A stretch of DNA of 64,000 bases. It comes from Eucommia ulmoides (taxonomy: Eukaryota; Streptophyta; Magnoliopsida; Garryales; Eucommiaceae). The stretch spans positions 9,250,616-9,314,615 of the forward strand of contig CM028333.1 of NCBI GenBank assembly GCA_016647705.1, given 5' to 3'. The notes beneath the pieces are model-generated. The model worked only from the letters and a program-made list of their open reading frames with translations, was not told the DNA's origin and ran no database searches. Below, piece by piece: positions 12,153 through 25,508 of this stretch (position 1 is its first letter; each line of letters opens with the position of its first letter). Made by a program: the position numbers and the translations under genes.

Positions 12153-12218
12153 TCGGTTCTGGCCATCCGGTGGTGGTAACACCCGGACGGTTTGGACCCC
12201 TACCACTACTACCTAAAG

Positions 12219-12228
12219 CTTTATAAAT
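12219..12228 (+). promoter_or_regulatory. TATA box of the MULE transposase
   Basis: The sequence is ctttataaattcc, followed by a pyrimidine-rich leader (ctttcatgcaactctttcct) and a consensus donor (aag|gtaagt) at 12,393/12,394. This fits a capped leader exon spliced to the coding exon at 15,151. Confidence 0.6.
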
Positions 12229-13142
12229 TCCAATCCTCCTACATATTCTTTCATGCAACTCTTTCCTCTCTCTCAACCTTCTCCTTTTCCTTGCTCCTTC
12301 CTCATTTTCACAAGTTTTGCTTCTTGCTCAATTTTCTTCATCAATATTTGACAAATTTTATAACTTCACAACACCTTCCTCTTACTACAAAAGGTAAGTT
12401 TATTTTAATTTTTTTAATTTATTTGTTAATTAGATTAGTATGTTTTTTACTTATTAAATTTACTTGTTTAATTGTTAGTTTAATTTTTTTGTTTAATTTT
12501 CTTGTTTATTAGTTTCATTGATTACTTGTTTTTACACATTATATAATACACTATTTAATAAATTAGTTAGTTTAGTTGTTAATTTAATTTTTTTAAAACA
12601 TGAAAAAAACATTAGAGGATAGTTTAATTTTAATTTGTTACTTGTCTAATTTGTTAGTTAATTTTGTTTGTTTTGTTAGTTAATTTACTGGTTTAATTTG
12701 TTGGTTCGTTAGTTAAATTAATTTGTAAATTAGTTGGTTAGTTTAATTTGTTAATTTAGTTGTTAAATTAAAAATTATACTATGACCCCCTTCACATATG
12801 TAGAAAAATATAGATTAATATATTATTTAAAAACATTGTTAGTTAGTTAGAAAAATACACTTTGACCCCGTAAAGTATAACAATTAGAAAAATATAAGAT
12901 TTAATGTATTGTTTTAGAAAAGTTTTAAAATAAATTGTTAGTTGTTTTTTTTTTTTTAATTTAGTTAAAATATTGAATTATTTAGTTTAATTTATGAATT
13001 TAGTTGTTTAATTATAAAATTTTAATTAAAAATTGTGCACTTTGATCCCTCAAAATTTGACAAATTATAAAAATTTAAATTAAAATATATTGGTTTAAAA
13101 TAAATTCTAAGTTAATTTGAGTTTATTTTTTGAATTTAGTTG

Positions 13143-13297
<155 letters not shown>

Positions 13298-13469
13298 ACC
13301 TCTAAAAGTATGATAATTAGAAAAATATAAAATTTAATGTATTATTTTAAAATAAATTGTTAGTTGGGGTTTTTTTTTTTTTTTTTTTTTTTTAATATAG
13401 TTAAAATTGTTAATTAGTTAGTTTAATTTATGAATTTAGTTGTTTAATTATCAATTTTTAATTAAAAAT

Positions 13470-15020
13470 TGTGCACTTTGACCCCTCAAAAATTTTCAAA
13501 TTAGAAAAATATATATATTGGTTTAAAATAAATTGTAAGTTAATTTGAGTTTAATTAAAAAAATCCACTTTGACCCCTCAAAGTATGACAATTAGAAAAA
13601 TATAAAATTTATTTTATTGTTTTAAAATAAATTGTTAGTTGTTTATTTTTTTTGATTTAGTTAAAATTGTGAATTAGTTAGTTAAATTTTTTAATTTAGT
13701 TCTTTAATTTATAAATTTTTAATTAAAAATTGTGCACTTTGACCCCTCAAAATTTTTCAAATTAGAAAAATATAAAATTTATTTTATTGTTTTAAAATAA
13801 ATTGTTAGTTGTTTAGTTTTTTTTGATTTAGTTAAAATTGTGAATTAGTTAGTTAAATTTTAAGTTAAATTTTTTAATTTAGTTGTTTAATTTATAAATT
13901 TTTAATTAAAAATTGTGCACTTTGACCCCTCAAAATTTTTCAAATTAGAAAAATATATATATTGATTTAAAATAAATTGTAAGTTAATTTGAGTTTAATT
14001 ATAAAAAAATCCACTTTGACCCCTCAAAGTATGGCAATTAGAAAAATATAAAATTTATTTTATTGTTTTAAAATAAATTGTTAGTTTTTTTTTAATTTAG
14101 TTAAAATTGTGAATTAGTTGGTTAAATTTTAAGTTAAATTTTTGAATTTAGTTGTTTAATTTATAAATTTTTAATTAAAAATTGTGCACTTTGACCCCTC
14201 AAAATTTTTCAAATTAGAAAAATATATATATTGGTTTAAAATAAATTATAAGTTAATTTGAGTTTAATTATAAAAAAATCCACTTTGACCCCTCAAAGTA
14301 TGACAATTAGAAAAATATAAAATTTATTTTATTGTTTTAAGATAAATTGTTAGTTGTTTATTTTTTTTTGATTTAGTTAAAATTGTGAATTAGTTAGTTA
14401 AATTTTAAGTTAAATTTTTTAATTTAGTTGTTTAATTTATAAATTTTTAATTAAAAATTGTGCACTTTGACCCCTCAAAATTTTTCAAATTAGAAAAATA
14501 TATATATTGGTTTAAAATAAATTGTAAGTTAATTTGAGTTTAATTAAAAAAATCCACTTTGACCCCTCAAAGTATGACAATTAGAAAAATATAAAATTTA
14601 TTTTATTGTTTTAAAATAAATTGTTAGTTTCTTTTTTTTTTTTTTTTTTTTTTTTATTTATTTAAAATTGTGAATTAGTTAGTTAAATTTTAAGTTAAAT
14701 TTTGAATTTAGTTATTTAATTTATAAATTTTTAATTAAAAATTGTTCACTTTGACCCCTCAAAATTTTTCAAATTAGAAAAATATATATATTGGTTTAAA
14801 ATAAATTGTAAGTTAATTTGAGTTTAATTATAAAAAAATCCACTTTGACCCCTCAAAGTATGATAATTAAAAAAATATAAAATTTATTTTATTGTTTTAA
14901 AATAAATTGTTAGTTGTTTATTTTTTTTGATTTAGTTAAAATTGTGAATTAGTTAGTTAAATTTTAAGTTAAATTTTTTAATTTAGTTGAAAAATATGCA
15001 CTTTAACCCCTCAAACTATG
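13470..15020 (+). repeat. Composite tandem repeat with TTTGACCCCTCAAA dyads
   Basis: The unit alternates two sub-blocks: gcactttgacccctcaaaat and ccactttgacccctcaaagt. The first type occurs near 13,477, 13,738, 13,921, 14,190, 14,467 and 14,751; the second near 13,569, 14,015, 14,284, 14,560 and 14,843. A variant sits near 15,001 and older variants at about 12,860 and 13,036. Each core is an inverted repeat, TTTGA-CCCC-TCAAA. The rest of the unit is AT-rich. Confidence 0.85.
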
Positions 15021-15159
15021 ACAATTAGAAAACATACTTAAAGTCATAAAAAATGAACACTATAAACATTGGTATAAGAATATACTTTTGTGATTGAGTT
15101 TTAATTGATGATATTATTTTCTTGTTTTGTTTTGCCTTTTGAAATGATAGCCGCTTGAA

Positions 15160-17892
15160 ATGGATCACGTTCGTTTGTTATTATATTGGGGTGGTAGAAT
15201 ATTGGAAGGTACTGAATTCGGGATTTGTTACAGTACATCAACTATAAAATATTTGGTTGTCCGTAGGGGAACAACCTTAAATGAATTAATTGAGATGATA
15301 AAACTGTGTGTTCTTAAGAATGAGGCTGATGGGAATTTGAAACTGAAGTATAGGATGCCGATGGCACTTTTCGGGGCGAATTATAAATATACCCTATTTT
15401 CTATCGGGGATGACTCAACATTAAATCAAGTACTTGAGTTACTTCTTTACATACCCTCGCTTCTTGCTGTTGAAGTGTATGTAGAGGTAAAACGAGCATT
15501 TGCTGATGGTTCAAATTTTTTCCCTCGAAGTGGTCATTTTACCAACTTAATGAGTCATAGTTTTAATCCGTACAGTAGCCAATCTGATGGCTAATTTTTT
15601 GGCACCTTCCCCCAAGCAGTTCAGTCTAATTATATTGTCCCACCCCCTTACATTTCAGAACAATATCATTCCCACAGTACTCCCATGCCGCACCCCCAAT
15701 CTGATCATGATCAGGGTACTAGCTCTGGTCTTCCACATCACCATTATTCACCGAGTAGTCCACCGCAACATGACACAAGTAATTATGGTGGTGAGTTTGA
15801 TACAATTGATAGTCGTCATGATGTGTCAGAAGAAGAGTTAGATGCAGATGTTGCGTTTGATCCAGACGAAGTTGTAGATGCTGGGCCTAGTGGGCAAGCG
15901 AGTGAGAATAAAAAATTACCGTTGGAAAGGGATATTCCATTTTTCAGTAACTTGGAATGGGGTGGCGACGATGATATGGCAAAATACGAGCCGAAATTGC
16001 GAAAAAAAATTTGGACACCAGAGATGGACGAATTTCGTATTGATATGGTCTTTACGGATAAGGAACATGTGCAACAAGCCGTTAAATATTACCACGTGAA
16101 GAAAAACAAAGAGTTTCATGTGTTGGAAACGAACAAAAAGGTCTGGTCGGTTCATTGTTTGCATGGATGCAGTTGGAGGTTGCAGGCGGGTAGGAAAAAA
16201 AGTCACGGTATGTTTTAGATTACGCAGTATAAAGGGCAGCACACATGTTTTTATAATCATACTGCTGTAGATCATAAAAATTTGGATTATGGACTCATTG
16301 CGAACCTAATATTTGGACAAGTCGAATAGGATCCAGAATTGAAGATTGACGTGATTGTGGCTTACGTCAAGGAGTCTCAGGGATTCACCATCTCCTACCA
16401 AAAATCTTGGATGACTAGAGCTAAAGCCATCGAGACCTTGTTCGGAGATTGGGACGAATCTTATCAGAAGTTGCCGAAGTTTATGTTCGCATTGCAGCAC
16501 TATAATCTGGGAACGATTATCGAGTGGAGGACTGTGTCGACTGATATGCCTGCCTACAAGACGTTCGACATGGTATTTTGGGCATTCAAAGCTTCAGTTG
16601 ACGGATGGCGTTATTGTCGCCCCGTAATCACCATCGACGGGATGCACTTGTATTGTAAATACGAAGGAAAGATTTTAATCTCTATTGGAATGATGCCGTC
16701 TAACAAGTGCTATCCATTGGAATTCGCCATCGTATCGACAGAGGACTACCGATACTGGCGATGGTTCATCTACATGCTTAAGAGGCATATTGTCGAAAAT
16801 TGCCCTGAGGTAACATTGATATCAGACAGACACGGTGGCATTACTAGTGCGGTTGACAGTATTTGGCTTAATCAACATAATGAGCCTACCTGACATTATC
16901 GATTTTGTTTGCGTCACCTTTGCAGCAATTTCAACAAGATTGCTAAAAATCAGCATCTCAAAGATCTTGCTTGTAATGCGGGTGCTGCGACACAAATTCG
17001 AAAATACATTGCTATCATGGAAGAAATCAAAAAAATTGATGTTCAGGCGCATGCATGGTTGAGCAATCATCCACCTTGTAAATGGACCAGTGCACACGAT
17101 GATGGTAAGCGTTGGGGAGTGATGACGACCAATTATGCAGAGGTATTTAACAACTGTTTGAAGGGTGCAAGAAATGTTCCAATTACTGCATCCGTGAAGA
17201 TTACGTTCTACAGGATGGTTAAATACTTTGATATTGGTCGACAACAAGCTCTAAAGGACTCGGCCGATGGTTACGTATATGCTAACACGTCGTTAAGAAA
17301 ATACTGAAATCTCAAGTCAAGTCTAAAACATACGAAATTCAAATATTCAATTGGTAATTTATTATTTTTTAATTATTTTCATGTTACATATAACTGCATC
17401 GACACATATTTAATGTAATATAATTTGTTTTCTAGAGAGAACATGATCTACCATGTGAAAACTAGAAAGACTCTCATTGGGGGCCTGATTGCTCATGAAG
17501 TCACATTAGGGGATGACGCTAATTGCACATGTGGAAAGTATAAAATTTGGCGATATCCGTGCTCCCATATGCTTGCGGCTACTGAGTATAGTGGAGTTGA
17601 TGCATTTCGCTATATTGCAGCTGAGTACACAATGACGAATCAATTAATGGCATGGGAGTCATCGTTTCGCCCGATTATTCACGAGGACTACTGGCCAAAG
17701 ACCAATTTTCCGAACCTAATTCCAAATCATGATAGACTTCGGGTTGTGCATCGTGGTCGACCAAATTCCACTCGCATTCAAAACGAGATGGATCAATCGT
17801 AGAGAATAATGACAAATCGTTGTGGTTTATGTTCCCAAACTGGACATGATAGGCGGAGGTGTCCATCCCGACCCCGTCATACGCCCAATTGA
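15160..17892 (+). pseudogene. MULE transposase (MuDR/mudrA type), nearly intact frame with in-frame stops
   Basis: The N-terminal ubiquitin-like block (MDHVRLLLYWGGRI) is followed by a Pro/His/Ser-rich linker and the MuDR DNA-binding region (FTDKEHVQQAVKYYHVKKN). The RNase H-like core follows, with all three acidic residues: Asp in TIDGMH (16636-16638), Asp in ISDRHGG (16825-16827) and Glu in NYAEVFNN (17140-17142). A short intron lies near 17,352-17,434. The SWIM finger (CTCGKYKIWRYPCSH) and a CCHC knuckle (CGLCSQTGHDRRRC) end the protein. Stops interrupt the frame at 15592, 16216, 16327, 16891 and 17800, with one shift near 17,295. The stop at 16216 falls on a usually conserved Trp. The enzyme would cut and join element ends, but this copy cannot make a full protein. 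Confidence 0.93.
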
Positions 17893-18077
17893 TCTTGTCG
17901 GTTCATTATAATTATGTTTATGCTACTTTATTTGTTTGTTATGTCAACTTTTATATATTATAAATTCCATGCACACATTTCTTCATGATCAATGCTATAT
18001 TTTGTTTATAAATGTCATTAAATTTTAATTTCATACTAACAAATTTACCACAAGTGTTGACGGACTAAATTTCAGCT

Positions 18078-20393
18078 ATGTCAATCCCTAGACCCGAAGA
18101 TGTTTCAGTTCTACATATGCAGGCACAGCATAGGTCTGAAGTAGTCTGGGCAACACAGGTAAATATTTAGGCTATTGCATTGCATTAATTTTTTTATTTT
18201 AGTTTTTTAAAAAATTAATGTTATTTATTGTGTCTTATTTAATGTTTCAGGATATTCGTTTTCTTGACTGTCCTGGATCCGATGGAGGAGAATGGAGAGA
18301 AAACATCTCCCCTCAAGTTATACAATTGATAGAATCAGCCGGTTTCTACGGCCCGTTCAGGTTGTGGCCGAAGCGGTTAGATAGGGCCCTCATAACCTCA
18401 TTGGTAGAGAGATGTCGTCCGAAAACACACACTTTCCATCTACCCATCGGGGAGATGACCATCACGTTACAGGACGTTGCCGTCTTGTTAGGGTTACCCG
18501 TGCATGGAAAGCCGGTTATCGCCAATGAGCCAGCGCGAAAGGGACCCGAATGGCAAGCACTTTGCCTCCAGATCCTTGGAGTAGTACCGCCAGAGCCACA
18601 GATTAGGAATGGGTGTTTGAAGCTCAAGTGGTTACGGAACACCTTTGCCGAAGTTCCTGAGGATGCCGACGAGGAAGGCATGCATTGCTACGCACGTGCA
18701 TATTGCTTGATTATACTTGGTCAGATGTTGCTGCCTGATAAATCACAGAACAGCGTCAAATTAATCTACCTCCCATTGCTTTGTGACTTGACACCTACCG
18801 TCAAGTATAGCTGGGGTAGTGCGACGCTAGCAGTCCTCTACTGCGAGCTATGTAAGGCGTCGAAAGCCAACACGAAAGACATAGCCGGTTGTCTATTTTT
18901 GTTGGAGTGTTGGGCCTAGGAGCGGTTGCCGAGACTTCAACCTGGAGTTATCCCTGAACCCTAGTATGGCATCATAATCGGAGAGTTGGACTTCGGTAAT
19001 GGTGTGATGTTCCCAGCTGCTCCGAGGGGTGCTTGGTAACTAATTCGTATTTTATTTTTAATTTCATTTACCATGTAATATATATTTATTTATGAATATT
19101 AAACTTATGATTTATATGTTTGTTGTATAGGTGGACCCTTGAGTTCAATTTAGAAAACTTGCCGATGCATGTTTTAGTGGTGTATCGCAATCAGTTAGAT
19201 CGCTTGCAGAATGATGAGGTTAGTTATTTATTTATATCAAAATTTAAATAAATTTATTTCTTTATTTATTTAAATAAATTTATATTTTGTTTTGACAGGT
19301 TATTTGGATGCCCTATATCTTGCCGACTTTGCCTCCATATACTACAGATGGAGAAGATATATGGATAGCATCACTGCCTTTCATTTGTTTCGAGGCCGTC
19401 GAGTACATGTATCCCCTGCGCGTGCTATGACAGTTTGGTTATCGCCAAGGGGTTCCTCAACCGGTAATTATGGATCGGGACTTGCACAAATGACTCGGCG
19501 ATGATATTTTGGTGTAAACTGGACTAAGAAGCACCACGCACATATAGTTGTGTGGAATAGACGACGAGCACTAGATGTGCGCAGATTTCAGCAAGGGATA
19601 GGGGTTGGCCAAGGATAATGGACTGGTATTGGAGAATCACACGAAGATTCTTGGTCAACCCAGAGTACCGACCTCAGTTTAGGTATCTAGCAACGGGAGG
19701 ACGAGCTGTGTTAGAAGTATGGCCCCCATTTGAGTATACCATCTTTTAGTTATATAAGTTTGATTATCCTGTTGTTATTCATGTATTAACTTAACGTTTA
19801 TATGTGTTTCGTATGATCCAGAGGTATCGCAACTGATGCGTATGAGTCATCTTTCTCTACGGACACGTACTATGGACTCATACGAAGAGTTAGCTTATAC
19901 CATGTATGATGCCACCTTTGCGGCGGTGTACCGACGGGTACCGCGCTATGTGCCAGCTGACGTTCCTCCATTTCCTCAGCCTGCTCATCAGTCTCCTCCT
20001 CAGCCATGGACTTTTGATGCCTACTAGCCAGATAGTGTGGGTGATGTCGGACCATCCACATCGTACAACATAGGTGCTTATGACGGACCATCTAGCACGT
20101 ACGGATTGGGTGACGGTGCTGGGCCTTCCGACGTGTACCAGATGCACGACCCTTATTCGCATGAGCCATTGCAGCTAGGTACACAACAGTCACCTTCATT
20201 CTTCACTCCTACGATGGATGAAATTGTCTCAACTTCAGGCGTGATTCCTCTAATGGCATTTGTCCAACCGACAAGATTGGAAAGACAAGTGTCACCGGTG
20301 CCATGGTTGGGGGACGATGGACAAGTTACACAGCTTCATGACGAGGTTGAGGAACCTCCGATTGCTCAACGCCGAGGGCGAAAGAACGTCTGA
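18078..20393 (+). pseudogene. Plant mobile domain (PMD, MAIN-like) gene carried by the MULE
   Basis: Exon 1 (18078-18158) encodes MSIPRPEDVSVLHMQ and joins in phase to 18251. The PMD is clear: FYGPFRLWPKRLDRALITSL, then the hallmark PIGEMTITLQDVAVLLGLPV, and later PSEHA-type helices. Introns near 19,036-19,130 and 19,219-19,299 lead to WTLEFNLENLPMHVLVVYRN and VIWMPYILPTLPPYTTDGED. Stops occur at 18917 (the Trp of WAWER), near 18,962 and at 19428 (CGA to TGA in RVLRQFG). Frameshifts follow before VNWTKKHHAHIVVWNRRR and NPEYRPQFRYLATGGR. A Pro/Ser-rich tail ends at 20,393. PMD proteins of the MAIN/MAIL1 family act in silencing and genome stability; transposon-borne copies are known. This one is decayed. 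Confidence 0.85.
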
Positions 20394-21185
20394 CGTAGGC
20401 CTTGTGGTACATAGTTAGTTAAATAGTAGATAGTTTAAGTATAGGATTGTAAATACAATTTTTTGTAAATAATCCATTTTTTTTTTTTTTTAACGTTTGT
20501 AGAGGTTAAAAAGTTGTTAATCTATCGTACATATTTATTCTTCTTGAATTTGAAAGAAAATTTTTCGAAGGTAGACATGATATAGACAAGATATAACAAA
20601 CACAATACATAACAAAGACAATACATAAGAAATATAATACATAACATCATGAAAAATAGTTGCCAAAAAAACACTAAAGTAACAAACTAACTAAGAAATT
20701 AAACAAGTAATCTAACAAATTAAATTAACTAACTACTTAACAAATTAAATAAGTAAAGTAAATAACAAACATATTAACTAAATAATAATTTATTCAAATT
20801 TTGAGATGTTAAAGTGCTTAATTTTTAATTAAATAACTAAATTAACAAATTAAACTAGCAATATAACTTAAAAAATAAATTAACAAATTAACAAATTAAT
20901 TATAAATTAAGTAAACTAATTGATTAAATAAGTAAAAAATATAATAATCAAATTAACAAATATATTAAAATTACCTGAAGATCCGAGAGATGAAGGAGTT
21001 GTAAGGAGGGGTCGGTTGGAGAAGGTCGAGAGAGAGGAAAGAGTTGCATGGATGAAATAAGAGGGTTGCATGCATGAAATAAGAGAAAGGAATGACATGC
21101 ATGAAATAAGAGGGTTGCATGCATGAAATAAGAGAGAGGAAGGTGGGAAGCCTGTTGGGGTCCCAGTGATGGTATCACCGGGATA
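20394..21185 (-). other. 3' region of the MULE with mirrored leader on the minus strand
   Basis: AT-rich sequence. On the minus strand it repeats the leader seen at the left end (tccatgcaactctttcctct), a donor (cttcag|gtaatt near 20,972) and an intron-like stretch with a variant dyad (gcactttaacatctcaaaat). The inverted repeat is therefore longer than its conserved 170-bp tip. The leader part is internally duplicated (ttatttcatgcatgcaaccc, twice). Transcription could start inward from both ends. Confidence 0.5.
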
Positions 21186-21296
21186 GAGCTACAGTTGCAG
21201 CAGCAGCTGCAGCTCCACGTGCAGCTGCTGCTTCAAGCAGCAGCTGCACGTCTGCTTGAAGTAGCTGCTGCTGCTTCAAGCAGCTGCTTGTGCAGC
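21186..21296. promoter_or_regulatory. Right subterminal CAGCTG cluster
   Basis: Four CAGCTG palindromes lie within agcagctgc repeats, mirroring the left cluster at a similar distance from the terminus. Confidence 0.55.
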
Positions 21297-21339
21297 TAGG
21301 ACCATCCCTTCTAAAAATAAAAAAATAAAAAATAAAAAA

Positions 21340-21511
21340 TAAAAAAAAAAAAAAAAAAAAAATTATCCCCATATATCTCGGGGTTGGCATGCCCGGGATC
21401 TCAGTTCCTGAGGTTGCCAACCCCGAAATACCTGTAATCCGTAAATAAATTTAAACAATTTTGGTGTCAGTAATTTTTTAATTTTTTTTGTATTTATTAG
21501 GTAAAGAACTC
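21340..21511 (-). repeat. Right terminal inverted repeat of the PMD-carrying MULE
   Basis: It is the inverted partner of 11,776-11,945, with a few substitutions and a longer A-run at its inner edge. Confidence 0.9.
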
Positions 21512-21521
21512 GTCTAGTGGC

Positions 21522-23051
21522 TGGCGGCGTTTGGCAATAGAACCCAAAATTAAAACATCATTTTGTATGAACTCTTATAGATGGGACCAAAAGTAAAGTA
21601 CTTATTATGCTTCGGGTGTTTATATTAATTTGGTGAGATTTTTAGGATCTCCACCAAATATTGTTTTTTTTTCCCTTTTTATTTGTATAGCAACCAGGTC
21701 ATAAATATAATGAATTATGAGGATTTTCTAGTTGATTTAATTATGGAAAATTAATCAACTATCTCAAGGTTAAAATTAAATCACTTTACGAAACTATACC
21801 CTTTATTTTGTATTTTTTTCCTAGTACTTTTACAAGTCTGCAGAGAAATTGAATATTTTACAATATTTAGCTTTCCTGTGAAGGATCTTGTATTGTTAAT
21901 ATTGTCTTTAAACTAAATATCACACAAGAGAGAAAGCAAAAGGTGGTGGATATAAATCCACATATAAATCAAGACGGATATATATGTTGACGGTCCGGAT
22001 CAATCTTAAAAAATAAACTACTGAGATTAATTCACTCAAAATTCTAAAAATACAACACACATATGTAATTCACGGAACAACTGCCGAAAAACCCTACCTA
22101 TGCCAACATACAAAAAAAAACAAAAAAAAAACACCCCACGTCTACACTACACCCTCATATCCCCTGCCATTGCAAATAAGGCATTTACATTAGTAAACAT
22201 ACTATTTTAACTCATGAATAGTATTTTGGCTAATAGATATTTGGATTGGGATAATAACTTTTTTGATCCCTCACAAATGCAGTCAGTGTTCAATTGATCC
22301 CTCGTATTTGAAAATAGACATATTTGGTACTTGACATTTCATTTTCATTCCAAATTGGCAATTCTGTTAGGTCAACGTTTTATAGTGAGGGCATTTTGGT
22401 CATTTCGCATCCAAAGTAAATTTTCTCTATTAAGCTAATGTGAATTAATTACACTTTGCACCCCTGTATTTCATTTAACTAATTTAATGGGTCAATTTAA
22501 AAAAGTATCCAGACTTTAAGGTGTGAAAGTATTTTTTTTCTATATTCCATTCTCCATATTCCTCTCTCTTAGCAGTTCTTTCTCTCTTGCTCGCACAACC
22601 GTAAATCGATTTGCTCCGCCCATCCTCCGTCAACATTCTTTAATTTACAATAAAATATTAGAATTCTGTATCAACGATTTACATCTATGTCTTTAAAGAC
22701 GGGAGTATATTTAAGTTTTATAATTTTTTATGACTCACATGATTTTGCTTTATATTAAAGTATAACACAAGCAATTCCTATCCGAAAATTATGTTAAGTG
22801 GACAGTTACAGTTTCTTCGTTGGAGAATGAAAAATGAAAATAAAAGAAACAATAATACGTTCTTCTTCTTTATGGATGGAAAATAATTTTAATTCCCATT
22901 CTTATTTGGTAATGATAGAAAAATGTGAACAAAAGGTTATCTTAATTATTTAATAATTGTGCTCGAAAAAAGAAGTAAAATAATTATTATTTTAATTAAT
23001 TTATTATTTTCCTCTTAAAAATGGTAAAACGAAATTTATTAAATGTAAAAG
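21522..23051. other. Remainder of duplication copy A, no gene seen
   Basis: It continues copy A after the MULE target duplication and aligns with 24,770-25,243 plus 27,222-28,264. No conserved ORF is present. A poly-A/C stretch and polypyrimidine patches are present. Confidence 0.6.
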
Positions 23052-23604
23052 CATTATGCTTAATTCAATTGTTTTTCCCACCTCTTCTTCTAATTTCTTA
23101 TTTATCCTTAATTCCAAAGTGGAAAATTAAGCCCCGTTTGGTTACTGTTTCCATTTCTTGATTTCCGTGCCCACTCCCAAAATTTTGAGATTATAAATGT
23201 GTTTGATAAATAACTTTCTGTCCGCAAAATTTTTGGAGTATTTTACTGAATTCATTAAGAATCTGAGAAAAAAAAATATTAATTCTTATAAAATCCCAAA
23301 AAATCATTATCATTATCACCGTGCCGTCCACCACCACCCTGCCGCACACCACCATCACGCCGGCCACCATACATTAAAAAAGAAAAGTACAAATGTTATA
23401 ACCAAACGTGTTTCTTGATAAATTAAAATAAATAATTTCAGAATAATGGTGGTTACCAAACATATTTCTATTCTAGGAATACTCCAAAACAAAAACAAAA
23501 TTTTCATCCCAATTTATTAAAAGTAAAAACAGATAAACATCAACACTAACCAAAATATTTATTTCTTGAAAACGAAAATTACAACTTCGGGGGAACAAAT
23601 GATA

Positions 23605-23942
23605 TTAACCTTTGGCACAACAACATGTAGGAGGAGTACTCCTCTCCCCCATACAAACCCCTCCATGATGATATCCCTTTGAGGCACAAACATTATTACA
23701 GTTTTGCGAACAATCCCCGAAACAAGGCTCTAAAATTCCAAATCCTTCAGATGACTGGGCCCCTGAAAATAACTTAAAAAATCAATTTTCATTTGAAAAA
23801 CAAAAAGAAAAAAACAAAATAAAATGCTGAATTGTGAGTATTATTTTCAATGCTAAAAATTACCAAAAGAAAGAAGCAAAACCAAACATAAAAGTCCAGC
23901 GAAGAAATGCTTAGAGATTGAAGAACTTTTGCCTGCTTCCAT
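23605..23942 (-). CDS. Secreted cysteine-rich (defensin-like) peptide, copy B
   Basis: The exons are 23942-23864 and 23762-23605, with the same junctions and the same 78-residue length as the copy at 10.6-10.9 kb. The signal peptide core reads LLCLVLLLSFG, and all eight Cys of the C-x3-C-x3-C-x3-C-x10-C-x9-CCC pattern are kept. Four residues differ from copy A (9, 24, 68 and 77) and I count two synonymous changes, so the protein is changing but the scaffold is held. A TATA box (tatataaaaag near 24,002-24,011) and the leader are also conserved. The solo LTR lies about 1.3 kb upstream. I see nothing that would stop expression. The family call rests on Cys spacing and gene structure. Confidence 0.8.
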
Positions 23943-25243
23943 TATGTGCGATCTGTTAAATTCTCTAGAAAAAAGGTGTTATTACAATTGACCTCAAAGG
24001 CTTTTTATATAAGGATTAGGGTAATAAATAAACAATTTATGAAGAAATTAATTCGACGTTTGAATTATTTTACGAGTATGTCAAATTCGATGAATTTATT
24101 TTACAGATTTGAAAGAGATTAATGGTATACCTCCCAATAATAATAACTTTAAAATTTTCCTCTTTTTGTGTAGTAATTAGGTCATAATTATCATGAAAAT
24201 ATAGGATTTCTTGTTGACTTAATTTAAGGAAAAATGCATTAATATTTTGGGATAATTGGTCAATAGTCCTAATTACACAGTCTAATCTATAATTTATCTT
24301 ATTTTAATTTTAAAATGTGTATAAATCATTTCATTATAGTTTATCTAGTGTTTTAGTAACATGATCAGTACTCCTTTATATTTCTTGTAAAATATTTTCA
24401 ATTAAGGTTTGCATGACGATTGCCTACTCCAGGCTCCGTTGCTGTCGTCACTGTCCACCTATCTAATCTTAGGCTTCCAGTTGCCAAAGTTTGATCAACG
24501 GCTTGTAGATTTTTTTTTAGTTACATGTAACTATTTTTTTAATGTATTTTTTAGTTACATCTAATTGTATTTTTTAATGTGTTTTTCACTACATTTTAGT
24601 ATACTTTTTAGTTATATTGTTTAGTGTTATTTTCACTTCCATTCATGTGACTTTTTGGGGACCGACAACCGAAAAGTTTATTTAATGTCACTAAAAAATG
24701 TAACCAAAAAATTAGTAATTTAACTTAAAAATTGACGACCAATGGTAGCTGAAATTTGACAACAGAAGTCTGGTGGCTGACGACGTTTGGCAACAGAACG
24801 CAAAATTGAAACATTATTTTGTATGAACTCTTATAGATGGGATCAAAAGTAAAGTACTTATTATACTTCGGGCATTTATATTAATTTGGTGAGATTTTTA
24901 GGATCTCCACCAACTATCTTTTTTTCTTTTTTATTTGTGTAGCAATCAGGTCATAAATATAATGAATTTTGAGGATTTTCTAGTTGATTTAATTATGGAA
25001 ATTTAATCAACTATCTCAGGGTTAAAATTAAATCACTTTACGATACTATACCCTTTATTTTGTATTTTTTTTCTAGTACTTTTACAAGTTTGTGGAGAAA
25101 TTGAATATTTTTCAATATTTAGCTTTCCTGTGAAGGATCTTGTATTGTTTATGTTATCTTTAAACTAAATATCACACAAGAGAGAAAGCAAAAGGTAGTG
25201 GATGTAAATCCACATATAAATCAGGACGAATATATATGTTGAC

Positions 25244-25435
25244 TGTAAGACCCCGATTTTTAATATACGAATAATTTAAGTCTCGTTTTAAAAATATTTT
25301 GAAAATATCGGGGTCGACTACGATATTAATTTTGTGAATTAAAATTTTAGGGGTTAAATTATAATTTACATAAACATTAAAACTTAAGAAGGGGTTTAAT
25401 TACTATCCTAACTAAAAATGAAGGGGGTTTAGTGC

Positions 25436-25508
<73 letters not shown>

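Noticed and set aside
24519-24532. AGTTACATGTAACT palindrome resembling the MULE motif
   Set aside because: It is a single site with two changes, in peptide-gene flank DNA, and copy A has agttaaatgtaact; chance in AT-rich DNA.
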